Origin: Flavobacteriaceae bacterium
Lineage (GTDB): Bacteria > Bacteroidota > Bacteroidia > Flavobacteriales > Flavobacteriaceae
Length of the DNA: 49,823 nt
Assembly: GCA_019634365.1 (NCBI GenBank)
Contig: JAHQVM010000136.1
Location: forward strand, 1-49,823
Reading direction: 5' to 3'
Made by a program: the position numbers and the translations under genes. Below are positions 42,842 to 49,823 of this stretch, piece by piece. Below the pieces are notes generated by a model, which saw nothing but the letters and a program-made list of their open reading frames with translations, searched no databases and was not told the origin of the DNA. Position 1 is the stretch's first letter; every line of letters begins with the position of its first letter.

Positions 42842-44356
42842 ATGCCAATTCCACTCGTTAATTCCATTGCCTCTTGGTTTCTCAAAAAGCGCTTTCATCA
42901 GATTGAGCTTTTTCTGAAATATCCCATTGAAGTGCAGGAGGAGTTGTTGCAATCGTTATTGCAGCAAGCCAAAGGCACTGAGTACGGTAAGCGGTATGAC
43001 TTTTCTTCGATACAATCCTATCGCGAGTATGCCGATCGTGTTCCTATTAGTCAGTACGAAGATATCGAACCCGATATTGAGCGTTCTCGTTGTGGGGAAG
43101 CTAATATTTTTTGGCACAAACCCATTAAATGGTTTGCTAAATCCAGTGGTACTACCAATGCCAAAAGCAAGTTCATTCCGGTGAGTGAAGAATCCTTGGA
43201 GAATTGCCACTATGCAGCCAGTAAGGATTTGCTATGCATGTACCTTAACAACAATCCAGATGCTCAGCTGTTCGTGGGTAAAGGATTACGGTTGGGGGGA
43301 AGCAAGGAGCTATACAAAGAAAACGGAACCGCTTTTGGGGATCTTTCGGCCATTTTAATAGACAATATGCCCTTTTGGGCCGAATTCAGCAGTACGCCTA
43401 GCAGTGAAATCTCCCTCATGGCCGATTGGGAAACCAAAATGCAGGCGATCGTGGATGAGACTATCAATGAAAATGTGACCAGCTTAGCAGGTGTTCCGTC
43501 ATGGATGCTGGTATTACTTAATAATGTGCTGGAAACCACCTGCAAGAAGCACATATTCGAAATCTGGCCCAATTTGGAGGTATACTTTCATGGCGGGGTA
43601 AGTTTCGATCCCTATATCGATCAGTATAACAAACTGTTCCCGAGGGAAAATTTTAGGTACTACGAAATTTATAATGCTTCGGAAGGCTTTTTCGCCATCC
43701 AAGACAGGAATGCCAACAAGGAGCTATTGCTTATGTTGGATTATGGTATTTTTTACGAGTTCATTCCGATGGATTCCTATGGAACGCCTAATGAAAGGAT
43801 CATTCCCTTGTCTGAAGTGCAAGTGGGAAAGAATTATGCCATTGTAATCACCACCAATGCCGGCCTCTGGCGTTATAAGATTGGGGACACCGTTCGATTT
43901 ACTTCCATAAATCCGTATCGCATTAAGGTTACAGGTAGAACTAAACATCACATCAATGCCTTTGGGGAGGAACTTATTATAGAAAATGCTGAAGCTGCAT
44001 TGAAAAAAACCATGCAGATGACGGCTTCAGAAATTGTGGACTATACTGCTGCTCCTATATTTATGAACGGAAGGGAAAAGGGGGCACATGAATGGATCAT
44101 TGAATTTAAAACCCCACCCAAGGATGTTACAGAGTTCACCCAGCTCTTGGATCGCTCTCTACAAGAAGTGAATAGCGATTATGAAGCCAAGCGATTTAAC
44201 AATACTACCTTGAACGCACCAAAAATTCATTGTGGGAGGGAACGCTTGTTTTACGACTGGCTCAAGGAAAAGGACAAATTGGGCGGGCAGCATAAAGTCC
44301 CCAGACTTTCCAATACAAGGGACTATTTGGAAGAGCTTTTACACCTAAATAAGTAG
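42842..44356 (+). CDS. GH3 auxin-responsive-family acyl-amido synthetase homologue
   Basis: The 504-residue protein matches the GH3 family of adenylate-forming enzymes. It has the ATP-binding motif WFAKSSGTTNAKSKFIPVSE, the A4-like YNASEGFFAIQD, and YKIGDTVRFTSINPYRIKVTGR, which swings the C-terminal domain. Plant GH3 enzymes join amino acids to jasmonate or auxin. Bacterial copies are common in Bacteroidota, but their substrate is unknown. It stands alone, so context gives no clue. A terminator follows. Confidence 0.9.
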   Translation: MPIPLVNSIASWFLKKRFHQIELFLKYPIEVQEELLQSLLQQAKGTEYGKRYDFSSIQSYREYADRVPISQYEDIEPDIERSRCGEANIFWHKPIKWFAKSSGTTNAKSKFIPVSEESLENCHYAASKDLLCMYLNNNPDAQLFVGKGLRLGGSKELYKENGTAFGDLSAILIDNMPFWAEFSSTPSSEISLMADWETKMQAIVDETINENVTSLAGVPSWMLVLLNNVLETTCKKHIFEIWPNLEVYFHGGVSFDPYIDQYNKLFPRENFRYYEIYNASEGFFAIQDRNANKELLLMLDYGIFYEFIPMDSYGTPNERIIPLSEVQVGKNYAIVITTNAGLWRYKIGDTVRFTSINPYRIKVTGRTKHHINAFGEELIIENAEAALKKTMQMTASEIVDYTAAPIFMNGREKGAHEWIIEFKTPPKDVTEFTQLLDRSLQEVNSDYEAKRFNNTTLNAPKIHCGRERLFYDWLKEKDKLGGQHKVPRLSNTRDYLEELLHLNK

Positions 44357-44427
44357 ATTCCCTTTTGTAATGGTCAATTAAAAGCATTTTCTACCGACCA
44401 AAAAACAGCTTTAAATCGATGATAATG

Positions 44428-44455
44428 ATCACTTTATCGAGAAGGTGATTTTTTT
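44428..44455 (+). terminator. Terminator of the GH3 gene
   Basis: The stem ATCACTTT/AAGGTGAT (one G-U pair) with a 6-nt loop is followed by seven T residues, about 70 bp past the stop. Confidence 0.7.
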
Positions 44456-44496
44456 ATGCACTTTAACGAATTTTCCTACGACTTCAACTAAAAGTT

Positions 44497-44527
44497 TTGG
44501 TAGTATTTTTCTTACTGCATACGTTTG
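44497..44527 (+). promoter_or_regulatory. Promoter of the small lipoprotein gene (full -33/-7 match)
   Basis: TTG (44497-44499), 20 bases, then TACGTTTG (44520-44527) match the Bacteroidota consensus exactly. The leader to the ATG is about 22 nt. Confidence 0.75.
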
Positions 44528-44554
44528 AAACATCAAATTACAATTGGGGCTGTA

Positions 44555-44749
44555 ATGAAAAATATAAAAAAAGGAATAGTAACTGTAGTATTGATTGCCG
44601 TAGCATTGGGTTCTTTTACCTCTTGTGCGACAACCATGAAAGTAAACACCGAGGAATCGGTTTCCGGTTACACATTAAAAAATAAGAAGGAGTTAATGCA
44701 ACAAAAGATTGTGCACAAAAAAGCCAAAACGGTATTGGCAACTCCTTAA
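44555..44749 (+). CDS. Small putative lipoprotein, 64 residues
   Basis: A basic start and hydrophobic core (MKNIKKGIVTVVLIAVALGS) lead to FTSC, a loose lipobox with Cys at 24. A 40-residue polar, Lys-rich tail follows (NKKELMQQKIVHKKAKTVL). A strong promoter before it and a terminator after it make it a real single gene. I do not recognise the family; it has no conserved-looking motif that gives a role. Confidence 0.75.
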   Translation: MKNIKKGIVTVVLIAVALGSFTSCATTMKVNTEESVSGYTLKNKKELMQQKIVHKKAKTVLATP

Positions 44750-44781
44750 GACTATGTAATTATTTAGGTTAAGTTTAAGTG

Positions 44782-44820
44782 AAAAAAGCCTCTAGATCCC
44801 AGGATCGAAGAGGCTTTTTT
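44782..44820. terminator. Bidirectional terminator between the small lipoprotein gene and clpX
   Basis: The stem AAAAAAGCCTCT/AGAGGCTTTTTT carries A-runs and T-runs on the two sides, so it can serve both converging genes. An inner GATCC/GGATC pair extends the stem. Confidence 0.88.
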
Positions 44821-44841
44821 TTATGGTTTAACTTGAGCTAT

Positions 44842-46074
44842 TTACGATACAGCCTTAAGTTTCTTAATGGTCGATTTGTTTAACTTCTCTTCGGCATACT
44901 CTTGCGTAACATGAAGTTTCTTATCGGTAGTACTTGGTAATTCGTACATCGCATCGGTTAACACCGCTTCACAGAGGGATCGCAATCCCCGAGCCCCTAA
45001 TTTATACTGAATGGCCTGTGACACGATAAAATCCAATGCCTCTTCCGTAATTACAAAATCAATCTCATCCATTTCGAACAGTTTCTTATACTGCTTGATA
45101 ATGGCATTCTTTGGCTCTGTAAGAATTGCACGTAGCGTGCCTTTATCCAACGGATTCATATAGGTGAGCACCGGAAGCCTTCCAATGATTTCCGGAATCA
45201 ATCCGAAATCTTTCAGGTCTTTCGGGATGATATACTTCAAAAGGTTATCACGTTCCCGTGTATCATCGCTTTTGGAAGCGCTAAATCCAACCGCTTGCAT
45301 GTTCAGTCGCTTAGAGATATGGCGTTCAATTCCATCGAATGCCCCACCTGCTATGAACAGGATATTTTCGGTATTCACTTCGATAAATTTCTGATCGGGA
45401 TGCTTTCTCCCACCTTTGGGCGGAACATTAACAACAGTTCCTTCCAACAACTTGAGTAAGGCCTGCTGCACTCCTTCTCCACTCACATCGCGGGTAATGG
45501 AAGGATTATCGCTTTTACGGGCAATTTTATCGATCTCATCGATGAATACAATTCCGTTCTGTGCTTTTTCCACATTGTAATCGGCCGCCTGTAACAAGCG
45601 GGTAAGAATGCTTTCTACATCTTCCCCTACATAACCGGCTTCAGTAAGTACCGTAGCGTCTACGATCGCCAAAGGAACATTGAGCATACGCGCCACAGTC
45701 TTTGCCATAAGCGTTTTACCGGTCCCGGTTTGCCCAACAATGATGATATTACTTTTTTGGATCTCAATATCATCCTCACTTTTGGGCTGCAGCAAACGTT
45801 TGTAATGGTTGTAAACGGCCACAGACATCACCTTCTTGGTATGCTCTTGCCCGATAATGTAATCGTCCAAGAACTCCTTGATGGCCTTTGGTTTTTTCAG
45901 CATCATTTCCTTGGTAAGCTCTGTATTGGTAGAATGCAGGGCTTCCTCGACCACAATACCATGGGCCTGCTCGATGCAACGATCGCAAATGTGGGCGTCC
46001 AGCCCAGCAATCAATAAATTGGTTTCGGCTTTTTTACGACCACAAAACGAACATTCTAAATCTTCTTTTGCCAT
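44842..46074 (-). CDS. clpX: ATP-dependent Clp protease ATP-binding subunit ClpX
   Basis: This hexameric unfoldase feeds proteins to ClpP. The 410-residue sequence starts with the four-Cys zinc domain ([19 protein letters not shown], then CDRC). The AAA+ domain has Walker [17 protein letters not shown], Walker [14 protein letters not shown], and the pore-loop area [17 protein letters not shown]. The C-terminal part holds [16 protein letters not shown]. It lies 22 bp downstream of clpP on the same strand. Confidence 0.98.
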   Translation of the reverse strand: MAKEDLECSFCGRKKAETNLLIAGLDAHICDRCIEQAHGIVVEEALHSTNTELTKEMMLKKPKAIKEFLDDYIIGQEHTKKVMSVAVYNHYKRLLQPKSEDDIEIQKSNIIIVGQTGTGKTLMAKTVARMLNVPLAIVDATVLTEAGYVGEDVESILTRLLQAADYNVEKAQNGIVFIDEIDKIARKSDNPSITRDVSGEGVQQALLKLLEGTVVNVPPKGGRKHPDQKFIEVNTENILFIAGGAFDGIERHISKRLNMQAVGFSASKSDDTRERDNLLKYIIPKDLKDFGLIPEIIGRLPVLTYMNPLDKGTLRAILTEPKNAIIKQYKKLFEMDEIDFVITEEALDFIVSQAIQYKLGARGLRSLCEAVLTDAMYELPSTTDKKLHVTQEYAEEKLNKSTIKKLKAVS

Positions 46075-46096
46075 AACCTAACTTTTTAGGGGGTAT

Positions 46097-46771
46097 TTAT
46101 CCGCGGGACAATATTTCATCTATCATTCCGTATTCCAAAGCCTTGTCGGCTTTCATCCAATAATCACGATCACTGTCTTCGTAGACCTTATCGAAGGTCT
46201 GCCCGCTATGCTTGGCGATTATTTGGTACAATTCGTCCTTAAGGGTTAAGATTTCCCGTGCAGTAATTTCAATATCACTAGCCTGTCCTTGAGCTCCACC
46301 CAATGGCTGATGAATCATTACCCTTGAATGCGGTAATCCACTTCGTTTCCCTTTCTGACCAGCACACAACAGCACGGCCGCCATAGAAGCCGCCATTCCT
46401 GTACAAATAGTGGCTACATCGGGCTTAATGAATTGCATCGTATCGTAGATACCCAATCCGGCATACACGCTTCCGCCTGGTGAATTAATATATATCTGGA
46501 TGTCCTTAGAAGCATCTACACTCTCCAAAAACAACAATTGAGCCTGTACGATATTGGCTACTTGATCATTGATTCCAGTTCCCAAAAAGATGATCCTATC
46601 CATCATAAGTCGAGAGAATACATCGAAAATCGCGATATTCATCTGACGTTCCTCAATAATATTGGGAGTAAGACCCACAGGATACATACTGCTTACCACC
46701 TGATCGTAATAGGTACTGCTGATTCCTTGGTCTTTAATTGCAAAGTCTTTAAACTCTTTTCCGTAGTTCAT
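46097..46771 (-). CDS. clpP: ATP-dependent Clp protease proteolytic subunit ClpP
   Basis: This 224-residue serine protease forms the ClpP barrel. The catalytic Ser is in [16 protein letters not shown] and the catalytic His in [19 protein letters not shown]. The N-terminal 20 residues ([20 protein letters not shown]) are longer than in the E. coli protein and may be a propeptide or species-specific tail. ClpX is encoded next in the same operon. A terminator separates it from tig upstream. Confidence 0.97.
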   Translation of the reverse strand: MNYGKEFKDFAIKDQGISSTYYDQVVSSMYPVGLTPNIIEERQMNIAIFDVFSRLMMDRIIFLGTGINDQVANIVQAQLLFLESVDASKDIQIYINSPGGSVYAGLGIYDTMQFIKPDVATICTGMAASMAAVLLCAGQKGKRSGLPHSRVMIHQPLGGAQGQASDIEITAREILTLKDELYQIIAKHSGQTFDKVYEDSDRDYWMKADKALEYGMIDEILSRG

Positions 46772-46801
46772 ATAGTAGTATCAATTTTTCTAAAATAAAA
46801 A

Positions 46802-46825
46802 GCGTTGAATGCACCCATTCAACGC
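46802..46825 (-). terminator. Terminator of tig, before clpP
   Basis: The stem GCGTTGAATG/CATTCAACGC with a 4-nt loop is followed on the minus strand by a U-rich run. It lies between tig and clpP, so clpPX expression needs readthrough or its own promoter. Confidence 0.8.
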
Positions 46826-46852
46826 CCTAAAGATAACTATTTTATCGCTCAT

Positions 46853-48172
46853 TTAAGCGTAGGCTTCTTTAATGAATTTGTCGTAGGTGACTTCCTTAGT
46901 CTTCAATTTCGCGTTTTCCTTAAAAAATTGAAGCATTTTGTTGGTCCCTAGCTGTTCTGAAATTCGCTTCACCTCATCTTGGTTCCCCATAATGCGCGCT
47001 ACAACGCCGTCCACCTCTTCCTCGGTGGGATTCATTTGTCCAAACTGAGCCATCTGGGCCTTGATCATGTTTGCCGTATAGTCCTTCAACTCATCGAAGG
47101 TAACTTGCAAATCGTTATCGACACGAAGTTTTCCTTCGATTAACTGATAACGCAATCCTTTTTCACTTCTTTCGAATTCCTCTTTTGCCTCTTCTTCTGA
47201 AAGCTCTTTCTCACCGGATACTTTGATCCAGCGCGTTAGGAATTCTGAAGGCAAGTCGAATTTGGTATTCTCGATTAAGGACTCTACCACATCGTTCAAT
47301 AATTTCTGATCGCTCTGCTGCTCGAACTGTCGTTCTGCATCCTCTTTGATCTTTTCTTTCAATTCATCTTCCGAAGACACGGCACCATCCCCAAATAACT
47401 TATCGAACAACTCTTGGTCCAATTCGGCCATCTCACGGGTATTTACCTCTTCAATTTTTAGGGTTACTTCGATATCCAAACCATGGGCATCGTCATGGGA
47501 AACCCCGAGAAAACGCTGATTGTCATGATCGTCTTTAAAAAGACCTTTGGTTTTCAACACCACTTCATCACCCACTTGGGCACCTACCAAAGCTTTTAGC
47601 TGGCGCTTCCCTTTAATCACTTCGGTATCGAAAGTGGTCTTTTGTTCGATTTCCTTTTCGGTCGAAGTAAAGGTTCCTGAAATCTCATCCCCTTCGGCTA
47701 CTTCATCCTTGGAAATCAATTTTCCGTATTGCTTGCGGATGCTCTTTACTTGGTTTTCGATCATTTCGTTATCGGCTACCACTTTGTAATGGGTAACGGC
47801 TTTTTTCTTCACGTCCACATCGAACTCCGGCGCTAATCCCAATTCGAATTCGAAGGCGAATTCTCCGGAATCCCAATCAATATCCGCTTCGTTCTTGGGT
47901 AATGGATTCCCCAATACATCCAATTTTTCTTCGGTTAAATATTTGTGAAGGTTTTCCTGAAGCAATTTGTTCACTTCTTCTACCAATACTGCCTTGCCGT
48001 ATTGCTTACGTACCATTCCCATAGGGATATGTCCTTTTCTAAAACCGGGAATGCTTGCGTTTTTTCGGTAGTTGTTCAGCACAGTATCTACCTTTTCTGA
48101 ATAGTCCTCTTTCGAAATTTCCACGGTGATTACCGCGTTTAAGCTATCGATGTCTTTTTTTGTAATATTCAT
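46853..48172 (-). CDS. tig: Trigger factor (ribosome-bound chaperone)
   Basis: Trigger factor binds the ribosome exit tunnel and shields new chains. The 439-residue protein has the ribosome-binding domain at its start (NASIPGFRKGHIPMGMVRKQYG carries the G-F-R-x-G signature). A degenerate FKBP-type middle domain (about 150-240) and a helical C-terminal arm domain follow. The length is normal. It has its own consensus promoter and ends at a terminator just before clpP, the common tig-clpP-clpX order. Confidence 0.96.
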   Translation of the reverse strand: MNITKKDIDSLNAVITVEISKEDYSEKVDTVLNNYRKNASIPGFRKGHIPMGMVRKQYGKAVLVEEVNKLLQENLHKYLTEEKLDVLGNPLPKNEADIDWDSGEFAFEFELGLAPEFDVDVKKKAVTHYKVVADNEMIENQVKSIRKQYGKLISKDEVAEGDEISGTFTSTEKEIEQKTTFDTEVIKGKRQLKALVGAQVGDEVVLKTKGLFKDDHDNQRFLGVSHDDAHGLDIEVTLKIEEVNTREMAELDQELFDKLFGDGAVSSEDELKEKIKEDAERQFEQQSDQKLLNDVVESLIENTKFDLPSEFLTRWIKVSGEKELSEEEAKEEFERSEKGLRYQLIEGKLRVDNDLQVTFDELKDYTANMIKAQMAQFGQMNPTEEEVDGVVARIMGNQDEVKRISEQLGTNKMLQFFKENAKLKTKEVTYDKFIKEAYA

Positions 48173-48211
48173 ACGTCTTGAAAAATTTTGACCTCTTCAA
48201 TTTAGAGGGTG

Positions 48212-48242
48212 CAAAAGTACAACTTTTCCAAGAAGTCGACAA
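48212..48242 (-). promoter_or_regulatory. Promoter of tig (full -33/-7 match)
   Basis: On the minus strand TTG (48242-48240), 20 bases, then TACTTTTG (48219-48212) match TTG-N20-TAnnTTTG exactly. The leader is about 35 nt. Confidence 0.75.
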
Positions 48243-48268
48243 GCTTTTAAAAACTGAAATTCAAGGGT

Positions 48269-48613
48269 TTATTTTTCCTTATCCAGCATGGAATACAAGA
48301 TGGATTGCAGGAAGGAGAGCAATAAACTAAAGATCAGTGCCCAAAGGATTCCATCTACCGAGAAGCCAGAAATGAAATAGTCGGCAATAAGGACCACGAT
48401 GGCATTGATCACCAAGAGAAACAACCCCAAAGTAACGATGGTCACAGGAAGGGTAAGCACTACCAGTATGGGCTTTACAATGGCCCGCAATAAACCGAGT
48501 ACCACAGCGACAATAAGTGCAGAAACATAGCTATCTACCCCCACACCCGGCAGCACATAGGCAAGAATCATTACAGCCACAGCCGTGAGCAATACTTTGA
48601 GCAGGGTTTTCAT
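48269..48613 (-). CDS. Phage-holin-superfamily-IV-like membrane protein
   Basis: The 114-residue protein has four membrane helices (KVLLTAVAVMILAYVLPGV, ALIVAVVLGLLRAIVKPIL, TLGLFLLVINAIVVLIADY, ILWALIFSLLLSFLQSIL). The pattern of LR-A-x-x-K-P-I-L...P-x-T-I-x-T-L-G fits the 4-TMS holin-like family found widely in bacterial chromosomes. Despite the name there is no phage gene nearby, and its role is unknown. The ATG at 48613 is chosen; the longer frame upstream runs through a terminator. Confidence 0.85.
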   Translation of the reverse strand: MKTLLKVLLTAVAVMILAYVLPGVGVDSYVSALIVAVVLGLLRAIVKPILVVLTLPVTIVTLGLFLLVINAIVVLIADYFISGFSVDGILWALIFSLLLSFLQSILYSMLDKEK

Positions 48614-48657
48614 TTGCAATGGTTTTGTATAAATATAGTAAAAAGAACCAAACTCAT

Positions 48658-48690
48658 AAAAAAAGCGCCCCATTTCGGGACGCTTTTTGT
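48658..48690 (-). terminator. Terminator of the GDSL hydrolase gene
   Basis: The stem AAAAAGCG-CCC/GGGA-CGCTTTTT is followed by a U-run on the minus strand, about 25 bp past the stop codon of the hydrolase gene. Confidence 0.82.
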
Positions 48691-48710
48691 ATCGTGAAAG
48701 AAGGTAACTT

Positions 48711-49823
48711 TTAGTTCCCTCCATTGTTATGCACTTGTACAGTAGGATAGTCTCCTATGTCTACGGTAGGGATGTTCGCATTGTATTTTCTGTTGATCGC
48801 ATCGATCGCCAAATTCGCTACGTAAGCATACCCTCTTGAGGTTGGGTGTACCCCATCCAATGAGAAAGCTCCTCCAGTTACAAAGGTATCGGAAAGCAAT
48901 CCTCCGTTGTAAGGGATGCCGGTGCTGGCCACCTGCGCCAATTCTGCTCTGGCATCGATTAGAATTAGGTCTCGAGCTTGCGCAATGCCTTCGATGGTTG
49001 CGTTGTAAGCCGCAGCAGCTGTTGCAACGCTAGCTTGCTCACTAGTAGACAATACCCACTGGTCTTCCATAGGGAAAGTAATACCGTTGATGGAAAGCTG
49101 AGCCGCATCGGCTTCTGGCAATCCTAGCCCTAACAATTCGGCCAAGCGATCTGTATTCAATTGTCCGATTACCCCAGCACTGGTCAATACCATCAAGTCA
49201 TCAGCATTGGCCTGACGGGCCTGTCCGTATTGCAATCCGAAGATAGTCGCAGTAGGAGCATCCAGTCCTCCGGATATCAATACTTGTGTTAACTCCGCGC
49301 TCAGATCTACCAAAGAATCATCCTTGATGACCACAAAACTAGCTGCATTGGTTGCAAACTGAATGGATCTCTCAGGCACTCCCAAGAAAGCAAAGGCTTG
49401 GTTCAACAATGCATAAGTAGCATTCAAAGTTTCAATCTGTGATCCGAAATCCGGGTTGGTAGGATCCAAGGCCTGAGAAGGCACTGTAGTAAAGAATGGA
49501 ATGGACGTTACATCAGGTAAGTTCACTACCATTCCCTCGGCTCCTCCAGCCATTAAAGCATCTAACACTCCTGCGTATGAAGCAGCAAAAACATTAGGGT
49601 CTGTAATATCGTTTCCACCGTATGTGGTAGGATCTAAATTCCCTGTTTGATCTACTCCAGTTCCTCCTGATGTAGCATACCCAAGGATGTCGTTGTTTCC
49701 AATCCAAAGGCTGAAGAACGTTGGACTCATGGCAGCGGCATCACCTGCCACTGTAGTTCCAGCGCTGGTTGCCATACGTGCAAAGTAAGGGTTGGCAGTT
49801 CCGGCCAATACCCCAGAAGCATC
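48711..49823 (-). CDS. SGNH/GDSL-family hydrolase (partial, C-terminal 370 residues)
   Basis: The frame is open to the window edge, so the N-terminus with the signal sequence and the catalytic Ser block is missing. Visible family blocks are FFSLWIGNNDILGY (block III with the oxyanion Asn) and GGAFSLDGVHPTSRGYAYVANLAIDAIN (block V with catalytic Asp and His in D-G-V-H-P-T). The middle is rich in Ala, Thr and Gly, as in exported Bacteroidota esterases/lipases. It probably cleaves ester bonds outside the cytoplasm. There is no T9SS domain at the C-terminus. Confidence 0.85.
   Translation of the reverse strand, partial: DASGVLAGTANPYFARMATSAGTTVAGDAAAMSPTFFSLWIGNNDILGYATSGGTGVDQTGNLDPTTYGGNDITDPNVFAASYAGVLDALMAGGAEGMVVNLPDVTSIPFFTTVPSQALDPTNPDFGSQIETLNATYALLNQAFAFLGVPERSIQFATNAASFVVIKDDSLVDLSAELTQVLISGGLDAPTATIFGLQYGQARQANADDLMVLTSAGVIGQLNTDRLAELLGLGLPEADAAQLSINGITFPMEDQWVLSTSEQASVATAAAAYNATIEGIAQARDLILIDARAELAQVASTGIPYNGGLLSDTFVTGGAFSLDGVHPTSRGYAYVANLAIDAINRKYNANIPTVDIGDYPTVQVHNNGGN

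Noticed and set aside
48269-48613. Prophage remnant because of the holin-like protein.
   Set aside because: The family is widespread on bacterial chromosomes and no lysin, capsid or other phage gene is near.

Overview
The window comes from the chromosome of a member of the Bacteroidota, most likely a marine Flavobacteriaceae. Three things point there. One secreted protein ends in a type IX secretion sorting domain. Many families are typical of the group (DUF5686, DUF2461, DUF2797, 2TM, a TPR-lipoprotein histidine kinase, a FolK-deoxynucleoside kinase fusion). Several promoters fit the Bacteroidota pattern TTG-N20-TAnnTTTG. Base composition and codon use look even throughout. I see no prophage, integrase, transposase or CRISPR array.

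Layout, left to right. 1-6.9 kb (minus strand): a truncated membrane pyrophosphatase, a soluble pyrophosphatase, a T9SS-sorted protein, a large DUF5686 outer-membrane protein and pyruvate dehydrogenase E1 beta. 7.1-13.2 kb (plus): etfBA, a bifunctional-nuclease protein, a nucleoside transporter with an unusual secreted N-terminal domain, thyA and two small TonB-C-like exported proteins. 13.2-16.8 kb: an ergothioneine locus (egtB, egtD, a DUF427 gene and a convergent class V PLP enzyme that may supply the EgtE step). 16.8-19.5 kb: 2TM protein, folA, fructosamine kinase-like protein, fabD. 19.7-21.3 kb: two related AraC-type regulators without sensor domains. 21.4-25 kb: galE and a DegT aminotransferase, divergent from waaA (surface glycans). 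25-26.5 kb: DUF2461 gene and a LexA/CI-like S24 regulator with a well-formed autoregulatory promoter-operator.

26.9-32 kb is a signalling locus: LuxR-type response regulator, TPR-lipoprotein histidine kinase, a lipoprotein made of seven 14-residue acidic repeats, a LytTR regulator whose phospho-acceptor Asp is Asn, and a small membrane protein. 32-33.4 kb holds a mini-lipoprotein overlapping a membrane-protein gene, tRNA-Gly, tRNA-Leu, and an unusual tail region. There degenerate copies of the tRNA 3' ends lie among terminator-like hairpins in two tandem units of about 170 bp. 33.4-44.8 kb: mutS, a SpoU methyltransferase, folK-dNK, a queuosine-precursor transporter, an AsmA-like protein, LysE, DUF2797, a GH3-family enzyme and a small lipoprotein. 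44.8-48.2 kb: tig, clpP and clpX (protein quality control). The end carries a holin-like membrane protein and a truncated GDSL hydrolase.

Most of the window is housekeeping. The best candidates for something undescribed are the structured repeat units behind the tRNAs, the repeat-lipoprotein/LytTR/histidine-kinase locus, and the S24 regulator with two identical operators 22 bp apart. All functional assignments are from reading motifs by eye; no database search was possible.
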